This document shows positions 23,691-30,702 of a stretch of DNA of 45,225 nucleotides, piece after piece. The number at the start of each line of letters is the position of its first letter. Within the stretch, counting starts at the first letter, position 1. Source of the DNA: a virus; the IMG/VR virus record IMGVR_UViG_3300044626_001300, positions 1-45,225 of that record; one strand, 5' to 3'. Below the pieces are notes generated by a model that ran no database searches, was not told where the DNA came from, and saw only the letters and a list, made by a program, of their open reading frames with translations. A program made the translations under genes and the position numbers.

Positions 23691-23772
23691 TTGCGTTCTT
23701 TTATGTCAGAGCAGAAGCGCAGCCTATAATACAGGCCGCCTTGCGTGTCTATATGTCAGCGCAGTAGCGCAG
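23691..23772. repeat. Direct repeat, two 32-bp copies spaced 50 bp, with promoter-like sequence
   Basis: Copies at 23691-23722 and 23741-23772 share TTGCG, TATGTCAG, GCAG and AGCGCAGC with a few differences. On the (-) strand TAGACA and TATAGG separated by 17 nt fall within the repeat region, upstream of the gene starting at 23678. Duplication of a promoter or of a regulator site is the likely meaning. Confidence 0.55.
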
Positions 23773-23792
23773 CGAATGGGCCCTCGCCTGAT

Positions 23793-23900
23793 TTACCGTC
23801 GCCCCCAGGACCCGAGCACGCGACCGACGACGGTCTCCGACACGGCGTTGGCTACGTGCTTCATCATCCTTCCCAGATCGACTCCCGATTTATGGCTCAT
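23793..23900 (-). CDS. Mini-protein of 35 residues
   Basis: The ATG at 23900 follows the previous stop by 5 nt with a near-perfect GAGGAGG between them, which supports translation. The product is a basic amphipathic helix with a Gly/Arg/Trp end. No family can be recognised at this length. Confidence 0.55.
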   Translation of the reverse strand: MSHKSGVDLGRMMKHVANAVSETVVGRVLGSWGRR

Positions 23901-23905
23901 CCTCC

Positions 23906-24097
23906 TCACACGCAGGGCTCGGGCCAGACGACAATATCATAGGGGTACGGGCTCTCAGTGCCGTGAGTCTTGCGCTGCTCGACCCGCGCGGCCTCGGTGA
24001 GACGCATCGCGAGGTAGGCTTCCATCTGCGAGGTGTACGGTCCACGTCGCGCGATGCCGCCGCCGGAGGCGTACCAGTGAACGTCTGCGGGTCTCAT
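23906..24097 (-). CDS. Hypothetical 63-residue protein
   Basis: Starts at an ATG overlapping the stop of the preceding small membrane-protein gene (ATGA). The sequence has an aromatic/Gly start (HWYASGGG), a helix (MEAYLAMRLTEAARVEQRK) and a Tyr/Pro/Trp end. It resembles small phage proteins of unknown function. Confidence 0.6.
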   Translation of the reverse strand: MRPADVHWYASGGGIARRGPYTSQMEAYLAMRLTEAARVEQRKTHGTESPYPYDIVVWPEPCV

Positions 24098-24240
24098 TTC
24101 TGGTCGCCCCCTTTCCCGGTCAAAATATCCCAGATCGCTCCAAAAACTGCCGCCACGAGGATGAAGGGCAGCAGCAGCACCTCTGGCGCAGCGAGCGCGA
24201 GCGCGAGGATGACGAGCCCAGCCGTGGAGACGGTGATCAC
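24094..24240 (-). CDS. Small membrane protein (48 aa), paralog of 23095-23256
   Basis: A GTG start overlaps the previous stop (GTGA) and the stop overlaps the next ATG. The product is hydrophobic (AGLVILALALAAPEVLLL, then a second hydrophobic stretch) with a Gly/Lys/Asp/Gln tail. It aligns with the 53-residue protein at 23095. Both duplicate members lie in the same operon. Confidence 0.65.
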   Translation of the reverse strand: MITVSTAGLVILALALAAPEVLLLPFILVAAVFGAIWDILTGKGGDQK

Positions 24241-24602
24241 TTCTCCCCTCCATCCACTGCCGAGGCTCGTTCAAGCCCGACCGCTGCCGTCAGCCGCTTG
24301 GGGAACTTTTCGGCCCCATGAAAAGCCTTGGACGCGCGCTCATACTCCTCGCGGAAAGCATCTACAGCTTTCGAGGCTTCGATGCCAACTTCCACGCAGA
24401 TCATCGCTGCGCCATAGACGCACGCTCGCGCTGCGCGGGGGTTGTACTTGCCCAAAAGTCCCTGCTGCGCTGCGATGTAGACGCGGGACTTGATACGCTC
24501 GGCGTCCGTCTGCTCAAACTCCTGTCCGGGGTCGGACTTCGGCACCGTGACGCCGATCGGCTCCGCAACGAAGCCGACTTTATATTTTTTCCGTTTCGTC
24601 AT
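24237..24602 (-). CDS. Hypothetical 121-residue protein
   Basis: Starts at an ATG overlapping the zinc-ribbon gene stop. It has a basic N-terminus (TKRKKYKVGF) and a polar middle, then Ala-rich helices. No catalytic motif is seen. The family is not recognised. Confidence 0.65.
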   Translation of the reverse strand: MTKRKKYKVGFVAEPIGVTVPKSDPGQEFEQTDAERIKSRVYIAAQQGLLGKYNPRAARACVYGAAMICVEVGIEASKAVDAFREEYERASKAFHGAEKFPKRLTAAVGLERASAVDGGEK

Positions 24603-24817
24603 TCGTCTTCCTCCGTGTCGCGCAACTCCGCGCGCCCGTCGTCCACGCACACCTCCAACGGAGCGCCGCACGCGCAGGTGCCCGTATCGCCCTCCTGCCA
24701 CGTCGAGTAGCGGCCGGGATGCCGAGGAGGATAGGGCGGCATTTCCGCGCAGGGATCGCCGCACCTCGGGCAGTCGAGGAGATCGCTCTGGGCGTCATCA
24801 GTCTGCGGTGCCGTCAT
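24599..24817 (-). CDS. Small zinc-ribbon protein
   Basis: A 72-residue acidic protein with CPRCGDPC (~16-23) and a second CACGAPLEVC (~47-56), which together form a probable zinc site. Its ATG shares one base with the previous stop (TGATG), and its stop overlaps the next ATG. Confidence 0.7.
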   Translation of the reverse strand: MTAPQTDDAQSDLLDCPRCGDPCAEMPPYPPRHPGRYSTWQEGDTGTCACGAPLEVCVDDGRAELRDTEEDE

Positions 24818-25149
24818 CACGCCTTCTTCGGGGCGACCTCGAACACGTCGAAGTCGCGCCCGCCAAGGTTCCACTCGTCGATGACGCGCAGGATGCCACC
24901 GCTCTCTTCGATCAACTCTCGCACCTGCTCTGCGTTCGGCTCCTTGGGCATGTCGCCATCAGGCCACAACGCGCTCGCGTTGAGAGCTACGTCGACCTTA
25001 TAGACGATCTGAAAACGCTTCGCGCGCTCCCGCTCCTCTTGCGCGCGCCGCTTCATCGCAAGCAACTGCTCGACCTCGGCGCGTGCCTTGTCGCGTTGCT
25101 GCTCATAGTGCCGCACACCAGGACAATGTGGTGGTAGCACTTTCGGCAT
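24817..25149 (-). CDS. Hypothetical protein with N-terminal coiled coil
   Basis: Called from the ATG at 25149 (110 residues). A charged helix (~15-50) is followed by a small alpha/beta region and a basic end. The first ~100 nt overlap, in another frame, a zinc-ribbon ORF. The start is uncertain: the two frames may be independent overlapping genes, or one gene joined by a frameshift. Confidence 0.6.
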   Translation of the reverse strand: MPKVLPPHCPGVRHYEQQRDKARAEVEQLLAMKRRAQEERERAKRFQIVYKVDVALNASALWPDGDMPKEPNAEQVRELIEESGGILRVIDEWNLGGRDFDVFEVAPKKA

Positions 25150-25205
25150 ACCCAGTCGCTCTCCGCTTCGCATGCGTCGCACTTGACCTTCGCCGCCTCG
25201 CTCAT
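25053..25205 (-). CDS. Mini zinc-ribbon protein (50 aa), overlapping
   Basis: The ATG at 25205 overlaps the stop of the upstream coiled-coil gene (ATGA). Residues 9-23 hold two CxxC pairs (CDAC and CRKC) typical of a small zinc ribbon. The remaining ~25 residues, in overlap with the next frame, look non-conserved, which hints that the true product may continue in the other frame. Confidence 0.55.
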   Translation of the reverse strand: MSEAAKVKCDACEAESDWVCRKCYHHIVLVCGTMSSNATRHAPRSSSCLR

Positions 25206-25957
25206 GACCCCTCCTCCTTGTCGGCAATCATCGCCTCCGCCCTCTCGTCAAGACGGTATTGCAGCATCTTCAACTCGACACGCGCGTGATCTCGCTCGCT
25301 CTGAGCGACGATCGCCTTTTGGCGAATTCGCTCGGCGTCACCCCGCGCCTCGTCGCGCTCCCGCAGGGCATCCACGAGTAGCCCTTCCAGCGACTTGATG
25401 TGCGCTGCCTCGCCTGCGAGTTTGTGGCTAAGCTCGTCGCGCTCCCGCAAGACCTTGCCGTAGGAGCGGTCCTTCTCGGCATGGCGGTCCCAGCCGAGAC
25501 GCGCTTGCTTCAGTGCCTCGTCGCGCTGTGACTCGACTCGCCGCAGGTCCCCCTCAAGCTGGGCGAGGGTTTCCGAAGCATCCGGCCGCGAGTTCGGGTA
25601 GTCCTGCGCCGCGACCAAGAACTTCAGCTTCTCGACGGCCGGGTGCGGGAGTTCGTGCGGATCGCGCGACGGATCGGGCAAGTCCCTGATGGCAGACACA
25701 AGCTCCGCGTAGAGTTCCCGGAAGTGCTCGGCGCGCTCGTACTCGACCTCCCGCCGCTCCAGAGCCTCGCGGAGTTCGCGGGCCAGCCGCGCCCCGTGAC
25801 CGCCGAGGTAGTCCGGGGGCATGGCTCGAAGCTTCCCCTCAGCCTCGCGCAGCCTCGCCTCCGAGGCGTCGAGCGCCAAGGTCAGCGACTCGACAAGAGC
25901 ATGGCTGGTGTCCGCGCGCTCGCCCCCTTTGATCGTAGCCCCCTTCTTCTCGCTCAT
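25202..25957 (-). CDS. Long coiled-coil protein
   Basis: The 251-residue product is rich in Glu, Arg, Leu and Ala over almost its entire length, with heptad-like spacing (~20-75 and ~130-245). No membrane segment or enzyme motif is seen. GGAGGAGG lies directly before the ATG. It heads the overlapping (-) operon. A scaffold or SMC-like role is conceivable, but homology cannot be judged from composition. Confidence 0.7.
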   Translation of the reverse strand: MSEKKGATIKGGERADTSHALVESLTLALDASEARLREAEGKLRAMPPDYLGGHGARLARELREALERREVEYERAEHFRELYAELVSAIRDLPDPSRDPHELPHPAVEKLKFLVAAQDYPNSRPDASETLAQLEGDLRRVESQRDEALKQARLGWDRHAEKDRSYGKVLRERDELSHKLAGEAAHIKSLEGLLVDALRERDEARGDAERIRQKAIVAQSERDHARVELKMLQYRLDERAEAMIADKEEGS

Positions 25958-25982
25958 GACCCCCTCCTCCGGCTGAAATCGT

Positions 25983-26037
25983 TGTCAGACATTCCGTTTG
26001 TGATAAGAACTATTATCCGACTCTAGGGAGCCGTCAA
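25983..26037 (-). promoter_or_regulatory. Promoter of the (-) small-gene operon with TGTCAGACA site
   Basis: On the (-) strand TTGACG (complement of 26032-26037) and TAATAG (complement of 26010-26015) are 16 nt apart. The palindrome TGTCAGACA at 25983-25991 lies just downstream, in the predicted leader. Confidence 0.6.
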
Positions 26038-26091
26038 GGGCGCTGCATCGATTTCTTCAACTTTGGGGGTGGAGGGGGGTCTCCGAGGCGA

Positions 26092-26120
26092 TTGAACATC
26101 GGCGTCGAGGTCGATACAAT
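26092..26120 (+). promoter_or_regulatory. Promoter, leaderless gene
   Basis: TTGAAC (26092-26097) and TACAAT (26115-26120) are separated by 17 nt; the ATG at 26128 is 7 nt further. An AAAGGA lies between, but would fall largely upstream of the predicted transcription start. Confidence 0.7.
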
Positions 26121-26127
26121 AAAGGAC

Positions 26128-26673
26128 ATGGGCTTCCTACGGACTTCCTTCGTTGGCACTCTGGTCCTCTGCGGTCTGATGGTCGCAGCGGGGATCGTCC
26201 TCGCCGTGGTCGGGGGGATGCAGCAGTCCTCCCTGTCCCTGTTCGGCGTGGAGGTGACGACGACGAGTGCGGGTCTGGCTGCCATCGTCACAGGGGCTGC
26301 CCTCTGCGGACTCGCCGTGCGGCGACACCTCGACAGCTTCGACAAGATCCCTGCGAAAGACCGCGGAGCCGATCTGCGTTCGCGAAGGCGAAAGTTCGCC
26401 ATCACGATCACGGTCGCCCTCGGGGCCGTGCCCGTAGTCCTCGGCCTGAGCACCGTGACCATGATGGGCGGGTCCACAGGGGACACAAGCGCACTGCCCG
26501 GTCAGGGGCACCTTGCTACGGTAGACGACGGCGGCGTACCGAATCTGACAGGCGACGGGGGGATGCTCAGTCGATTCGCGCAGATGGTGCAAGCTCCCGC
26601 GCGACATCGGCCAGACGGGGGCACGCCGGATGGCGGGGTCGAGCCCGACGCACAGACAATGGTGCCGCGCTGA
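26128..26673 (+). CDS. Three-pass membrane protein
   Basis: The 181-residue protein has three hydrophobic helices (~6-30, ~45-64, ~90-113) and a Gly/Asp/Pro-rich soluble C-terminus of ~65 residues. The ATG at 26128 was preferred over the in-frame one at 26092 because the latter overlaps the -35 box. The gene stands alone between divergent and convergent neighbours. Function unknown. Confidence 0.7.
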   Translation: MGFLRTSFVGTLVLCGLMVAAGIVLAVVGGMQQSSLSLFGVEVTTTSAGLAAIVTGAALCGLAVRRHLDSFDKIPAKDRGADLRSRRRKFAITITVALGAVPVVLGLSTVTMMGGSTGDTSALPGQGHLATVDDGGVPNLTGDGGMLSRFAQMVQAPARHRPDGGTPDGGVEPDAQTMVPR

Positions 26674-26693
26674 GCGTTCGTGTTGGGCTCCGA

Positions 26694-26710
26694 GCGCTGA
26701 ACCTCAGCGC
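26694..26710. terminator. Hairpin between convergent genes
   Basis: GCGCTGA and TCAGCGC form a perfect 7-bp stem around a 3-nt loop in the 54-nt gap between two convergent genes. There is no T-run. Confidence 0.45.
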
Positions 26711-26727
26711 GAGGTCTTCCGTGGCGC

Positions 26728-27273
26728 CTACTTCCGCTTCGAAGACTTACTTCGCGACATCTTGCGTCTCGGAGCCACTCGCCTGTTCGCGACAAGCTCT
26801 GGCGGCGAGAAGTCGTCGGGCCAGGTTGTGTTCTCGTCCCACTCGGCGCCCGTTAGGTCAGCGCCCGTCAGGTCTGCACCATACAGTGACGCGTTCTGAA
26901 GCTTCGCGTGCGACAGGTTGGCACCGGTCATGGTCGCCCCGACCATGTAAGCCTCACGAAGATCTGCGTGAGACAAGTCCGCTCTAGTCAGGTTCGCATC
27001 ACCAAGAACCGATGCGTTAAGCTTCGCGTACACCAGAACTGCACCGTCCAGATTCACTTTTTGTAAATTCGCTCCGTTCAGCCACGCGCCAGCCAGACAC
27101 GCGGATCTCAGGTTCGACCCGTGCAGCTTCGCTCCACGCAGGTCAGCGCCGCGCAGATCCACTCCAGCCAAGTTCAGGTCGTTCAGCGCGGCGCCCTCCA
27201 AACGCGCGGGACGGCCTAGTTGCCACGCAGTCCGAATCTCTTGCAATGCCTCGTTCTGACTCAGCCGTCCCAT
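26728..27273 (-). CDS. Pentapeptide-repeat protein with basic tail
   Basis: Residues ~25-140 of 181 follow the A(D/N)LxX pattern (for example LAGVDLRGADLRGAKL), which folds into a right-handed quadrilateral beta-helix. The sequence then ends with the usual pentapeptide cap (WDENTTWPDDF) and a Lys/Arg/Ser tail. Some members mimic DNA and inhibit gyrase; others are of unknown role. The basic tail, like those of other proteins in this window, could bind DNA or a partner. Confidence 0.9.
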   Translation of the reverse strand: MGRLSQNEALQEIRTAWQLGRPARLEGAALNDLNLAGVDLRGADLRGAKLHGSNLRSACLAGAWLNGANLQKVNLDGAVLVYAKLNASVLGDANLTRADLSHADLREAYMVGATMTGANLSHAKLQNASLYGADLTGADLTGAEWDENTTWPDDFSPPELVANRRVAPRRKMSRSKSSKRK

Positions 27274-27383
27274 CGCAGTGCTCCGTTCTATTGTGTGCGG
27301 TCACCCATCAAGCATCCCGCGGACGAGTGTAACAGGCTGCCACAGGTGCAGGCAGGTGTCACGCAAACCTGGCGCCGAATACT

Positions 27384-27412
27384 TTGACACCGCTTCGATT
27401 GTCCGACATCAT
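27384..27412 (+). promoter_or_regulatory. Promoter with TGTCCGACA operator-like palindrome
   Basis: TTGACA (27384-27389) and CATCAT (27407-27412) are 17 nt apart, and the palindrome TGTCCGACA (27400-27408) overlaps the -10. The gene starts 45 nt further down at 27458. Confidence 0.55.
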
Positions 27413-27457
27413 CGCGCACGTACCGGCGCTCACGCGCCTCCGCACAAGAAGGGGTCG

Positions 27458-27973
27458 ATGATGGGACACAAGCAGAACCTGCGAACAATGAAGGCAGCAC
27501 ACTGGAAGCTGCTCTCCCTGATCCAACGGGAGAAGTACGCCGAGGCGCGCGAGCAGCTGAAGAAGATCGTCGGCGCCTCGATGCAGCTGACGAGCGACCT
27601 GCATGCGCTGGAGCTTCGCTCGAACGTCGACAAGTACTACAAGCAGTCGGGCCTGCTCAACGCGCCGCCCAAGCCCAAAGCCTCCACGACCCCCAAGCGG
27701 CGGCCTCGTCTGCCTCTCACTGCGCGCGACAAGGAAGTCATCGCTGACCTGACCAAGCAGGGGCGCTCGCTTCGCGAGATCAGCACACGGACCAAGCGCA
27801 GCCCGAGCACCGTGTGGGACTACCAGCAGACCCTCAAGCAGACCGCGAGCGTCGACCGCGCAGAGCGGGCATGGCTGACGCCCGAGGAGCGCGCGACGTT
27901 CTGGATGCAGAAGCTGGGGATCAAGCCCCCTGCGCCCAGTGCCGCGACGACTGCGAAGGCTGCGGCGAACTGA
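27458..27973 (+). CDS. Helix-turn-helix DNA-binding protein (cassette copy 1)
   Basis: A 171-residue protein. The N-terminal ~65 residues are helical and strongly conserved with the copy at 29046. A variable Lys/Pro-rich linker follows, then a resolvase/Hin-type helix-turn-helix (~90-120: LTKQGRSLREISTRTKRSPSTVWDYQ), and a C-terminal AWLTPEERATFWMQKLGI segment. It probably recognises a short DNA site. A promoter carrying TGTCCGACA lies upstream. The longer in-frame extension to 27278 is not supported by the paralog. Confidence 0.75.
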   Translation: MMGHKQNLRTMKAAHWKLLSLIQREKYAEAREQLKKIVGASMQLTSDLHALELRSNVDKYYKQSGLLNAPPKPKASTTPKRRPRLPLTARDKEVIADLTKQGRSLREISTRTKRSPSTVWDYQQTLKQTASVDRAERAWLTPEERATFWMQKLGIKPPAPSAATTAKAAAN

Positions 27974-27980
27974 CGACTGC

Positions 27981-28095
27981 TCACTGCTCCGGTGCGTTTG
28001 CGGCGCGCGAACCAGAGCGCAGTCCGCGCAGCAAGCGCATCCCGAGCGTGATAGATGCAGAAGCGGCGATAGAAGACGTCAGCAAGACCCCGCGT
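27981..28095 (-). pseudogene. 3' remnant of small membrane-protein gene
   Basis: The last ~38 codons match the C-terminal half of the intact protein at 29632-29886 (shared ASASITLGM and SGSRAANAPEQ). Upstream of 28095 similarity stops and the 3' end of the ART-like gene begins, so the promoter and N-terminus are lost. Read-through into the ART-gene antisense frame gives an ORF to 28328 that is probably not used. Confidence 0.7.
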
Positions 28096-28107
28096 CGCGG
28101 AGACTGG

Positions 28108-28974
28108 TCATCGCCTACTCGTCTTCCTACCGCGCGGCGTCCTGCGCACAGGGCGGCGGCTGGTGCGCCGCGGGTTCTTGTACATGTTCGGTTCCTGTGG
28201 ATCGTACGCGCCGACGTTCTCGGTTGCGTGCTTGATCTGCCGCGGGTTGAATGCAGCCCAACTGCGACGCATGACCTCCTCGCCCGCATCAGCGTCCCAG
28301 TAACTGGCCGTAAAAAATATCCCGTCATACCCAGCCGCAGTAATTACAGGGAATGACGCCGACCCAGGCGCCTCATTGATGGCATCCTGTAACAAAGCGA
28401 CGCGGTTTCGGCTGCTGTCTTGGAATCCTTGCCACCCCGAGCCGAGGATCTTTTTTGCAAGACGCGCCTGCGACGTGCCCGGGCGCAGTTCGGCGGTGGC
28501 ATCCAGCGGACGCTGGATCGACAGGTACACCGGAATGACGCGCTGGAACATGCGCGCCTTCGCGTCTTCCATTGCGGCTTTCTCCGCGTACTCGCCAGCC
28601 ATTTCCACGGCCCTTCGGTCCGACTTGTACTTTCGCGGTGCGGACTGGGCTTTGCGAGACAGATCGCGCCAGCCAGCGTGCCCGAGCTTCATTGCTTCGG
28701 CGTCCATGGCCGCATTTGCGGCATCCACAGCCTTGTCATGAAATGAATCCGGATAGATCTCGAACGCGTGCTGCTTTGCGTGACCAAGATCTTCCGCGAA
28801 CTGAATACCAAGAGGCATTTGTTGCCTGAAGTCCGGATACACTACGTTCTCGAACGCCGAGAACATTGGAGCCATAGTTCCGTGGTACACCACCAACGGC
28901 TCCCCGCTGGCGTCTACTACCTTGCTATGCCCAAACCATCTCCGAAATGCTGGATTGTCTGGCGGGCTCGGCAT
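28108..28974 (-). CDS. ADP-ribosyltransferase-fold phage protein
   Basis: This 288-residue protein opens with a segment ending in LVVYHGT (27-33), the N-terminal hallmark of ART-like proteins found in many phage polyproteins and large virion proteins. QFAED (~58) and a late AGYDGIFF segment complete the fold. Such enzymes transfer ADP-ribose from NAD+ to host targets; the third catalytic residue cannot be assigned by eye. The C-terminus has a KNP and two (R/K)TSR motifs. The start was set at the ATG with AGGAGA upstream. It lies between the two cassette copies and truncates one. Confidence 0.8.
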   Translation of the reverse strand: MPSPPDNPAFRRWFGHSKVVDASGEPLVVYHGTMAPMFSAFENVVYPDFRQQMPLGIQFAEDLGHAKQHAFEIYPDSFHDKAVDAANAAMDAEAMKLGHAGWRDLSRKAQSAPRKYKSDRRAVEMAGEYAEKAAMEDAKARMFQRVIPVYLSIQRPLDATAELRPGTSQARLAKKILGSGWQGFQDSSRNRVALLQDAINEAPGSASFPVITAAGYDGIFFTASYWDADAGEEVMRRSWAAFNPRQIKHATENVGAYDPQEPNMYKNPRRTSRRPVRRTPRGRKTSRR

Positions 28975-29035
28975 GTGTATTCTCCTGGAAGGCGCTCGTG
29001 GCGGCACTCGCCGCGCGCTGAACGTACCACAAACA

Positions 29036-29740
29036 GAAGGGGCCGATGATGGGACACAAGCAGAGCCTGCGAACAATGAAGGCGGCGCACTGGAAGCTGA
29101 TCTCCCTCGTCCGCCGCGAGAAGTACGCCGAAGCGCGCGAGCAGTTGAAGAAGATAGTCGGCGTCTCGATGCAGCTGACGAGCGACCTTCATGCCCTGGA
29201 ACTTCGCTCGAACGTCGACAAGTACTTCAAGGAGTCGAGGCTGCTCGGCGCTCCCGCCGAAACGAAGCGACCTTCGCGTGCGAAGGCGAAGCGGCCGTCC
29301 AAGGCCAAGCGACCGGAAGCCGACTCGGCGACCACGGCCACCAACAAGCCGAAGCGCCGCTCGCCTCTCACGACGCGGGAGCAGGAGATCATCGCTGGCC
29401 TGACCAAGCAGGGGCGCTCGGTCCGAGAGATCAGTGCGGTGACCAAACGCAGCCCGAGCAGCGTGTGGGACTACCAGCAGCGCCTCAAAGAGACTGAGCG
29501 CACCGCACGCGCAGAGCGGGCATGGCTGACGCCCGAAGAGCGCGCCAAGTTCTGGATCGAGAAGCTGGGCATCGCCCCTCCGTGGCCCATCTCTACGCCG
29601 TCGCCCCAGGTCGCGTCGAGCTGACGACTGCTCACTGCTCCGGTGCGTTTGCGGCGCGTGAACCAGAGCGCAAGGCGCGCAGCAAGAGCATCCCGAGCGT
29701 AATAGATGCAGACGCTGCGACCGAAGCCGTCAGTAAGCCC
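29036..29740. repeat. Duplicated cassette, copy 2
   Basis: The intact counterpart of 27448-28095, with the HTH gene (+) and the 3' half of the convergent membrane-protein gene (-). The HTH linker is longer than in copy 1, and the membrane-protein gene continues intact to 29886. Confidence 0.8.
29046..29624 (+). CDS. Helix-turn-helix DNA-binding protein (cassette copy 2)
   Basis: A 192-residue paralog of 27458-27973. The first ~60 residues and the HTH (LTKQGRSVREISAVTKRSPS) are nearly the same. The linker between them is expanded with Lys/Arg/Ser/Pro repeats (RAKAKRPSKAKRP). The changed residues of the HTH helix (Ala-Val for Thr-Arg) may alter site preference. GAAGGGG precedes the ATG pair. 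Confidence 0.75.
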   Translation: MMGHKQSLRTMKAAHWKLISLVRREKYAEAREQLKKIVGVSMQLTSDLHALELRSNVDKYFKESRLLGAPAETKRPSRAKAKRPSKAKRPEADSATTATNKPKRRSPLTTREQEIIAGLTKQGRSVREISAVTKRSPSSVWDYQQRLKETERTARAERAWLTPEERAKFWIEKLGIAPPWPISTPSPQVASS

Positions 29741-29886
29741 CTGCCGCGAAGGCCAGCGAGATACAGGCCGGGAGCGATCAGCAGTGACCTCGCCGCCGTC
29801 AAGCCCAGGGTGCGCGGAAGGCCGCCGGGCTGACCGTGTACGAGCGCTTCGATCGCGTAGTCGGAGGGCGGCGAGCCTTCTTCCAT
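29632..29886 (-). CDS. Small membrane protein convergent with HTH gene
   Basis: An 84-residue protein with an acidic/Pro N-terminus, a hydrophobic/Gly central part (~27-45) and an Ala/Ser/Leu helix (~50-68), ending SGSRAANAPEQ. A TACGCT element lies 7 nt before the ATG. The truncated second copy is at 27981. The fixed partner is the convergent HTH gene. Confidence 0.65.
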   Translation of the reverse strand: MEEGSPPSDYAIEALVHGQPGGLPRTLGLTAARSLLIAPGLYLAGLRGRGLLTASVAASASITLGMLLLRALRSGSRAANAPEQ

Positions 29887-29893
29887 GCGCGGC

Positions 29894-29899
29894 AGCGTA
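29894..29899 (-). promoter_or_regulatory. TANNNT -10-like element, leaderless gene
   Basis: TACGCT on the (-) strand ends 7 nt before the ATG at 29886. No strong -35 is visible. It lies back to back with the (+) promoter at 29917. Confidence 0.45.
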
Positions 29900-29916
29900 G
29901 CAGATCATCAAGATGC

Positions 29917-29954
29917 TTGCCTGGCTACCGGTCTGCGGGGTAGATTGTCGGACA
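29917..29954 (+). promoter_or_regulatory. Promoter with TGTCGGACA site
   Basis: TTGCCT (29917-29922) is 18 nt from TAGATT (29941-29946). TGTCGGACA (29946-29954) overlaps the -10 and the start of transcription, a classic repressor position. The methyltransferase start is at 29983 behind AGAGGA. Confidence 0.55.
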
Positions 29955-29982
29955 TCCGGGACGCCCGCCCATTCAGAGGAAC

Positions 29983-30702
29983 ATGACGAACATCCAATCG
30001 ATCGTAGAGCGACTTGTCGAATTGAACACGGACCATCACGCACGTATGCGCGCAGACTACGAGCAGAGAGCCTCTTCCGGCGACCGTAGTGTGGTCAGCG
30101 CAGACCAGCAAAGCAGGAACCACATCATCGCCGCCATGCGCGGAGCGGCAAAGCGATTTGGCTCTCCTGAACGCAGGCAGAATCTGCTGGAGCTTGGAGC
30201 AGGATACGCTGGCGACCGCGATTACTTGATCTCGGAACTCAGCTGCGAATACACTGGAGTGGAAGTGGTCCCGCATGTTGCGGCTGCGTCTGGAGGGCTC
30301 GGCGTGCTGAACATGGCAATCGAAGCGGCCCCCGGCGCATGGAACGGCAAATTTGACTGGGTGTATTCACGGCACGTCATGGAGCACGTCCCTGACCTGG
30401 ACGTGGCCATCGCCGCCGTCGCGCGCATCTTGTCGCCGCATGGCGTAGTCGGCGCGGTGACGCCGCACTACTTCCCGGACCCGGAACCTGCTCATGTGAC
30501 TCAGCTGCGCATCAACGAGTGGTGCGCCGCGTATCGCAGGCATGGGCTGGTTCCTGTCTACGCGTCACAGGAGCACCACGCATGCGCCGAGGCGCACCTG
30601 GTCTTGCTGCGCAAAGAGTTTCTTGAAAGGCTGGCTGCCCAATGCTCTGACATGTCGGAGAAACTGGCGATTGAGTCCGCCATCAAGAGTCAAGATGCCT
30701 GA
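29983..30702 (+). CDS. Class I SAM-dependent methyltransferase
   Basis: Motif I LLELGAGYAGD (~67-77) starts a Rossmann fold, followed by an acidic motif II (EYTGVEVV), YSRHVMEHVPD and a motif-IV-like region typical of Methyltransf_11/25 enzymes. The 239-residue protein probably methylates a small molecule, glycan or protein; the substrate is unknown. It overlaps a second methyltransferase-like gene and is near a glycosyltransferase, which fits a glycan or cap-modification module. Confidence 0.85.
   Translation: MTNIQSIVERLVELNTDHHARMRADYEQRASSGDRSVVSADQQSRNHIIAAMRGAAKRFGSPERRQNLLELGAGYAGDRDYLISELSCEYTGVEVVPHVAAASGGLGVLNMAIEAAPGAWNGKFDWVYSRHVMEHVPDLDVAIAAVARILSPHGVVGAVTPHYFPDPEPAHVTQLRINEWCAAYRRHGLVPVYASQEHHACAEAHLVLLRKEFLERLAAQCSDMSEKLAIESAIKSQDA

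Larger units (their letters stand above)
27448..28095. repeat. Duplicated cassette, copy 1 (HTH gene plus truncated membrane-protein gene)
   Basis: From the ribosome site GAAGGGG at 27448 to about 28095, the DNA closely matches 29036-29740. The matches are the start and core of the HTH gene and the 3' part of the convergent small membrane-protein gene. The match ends where the ART-like gene begins. Confidence 0.8.
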
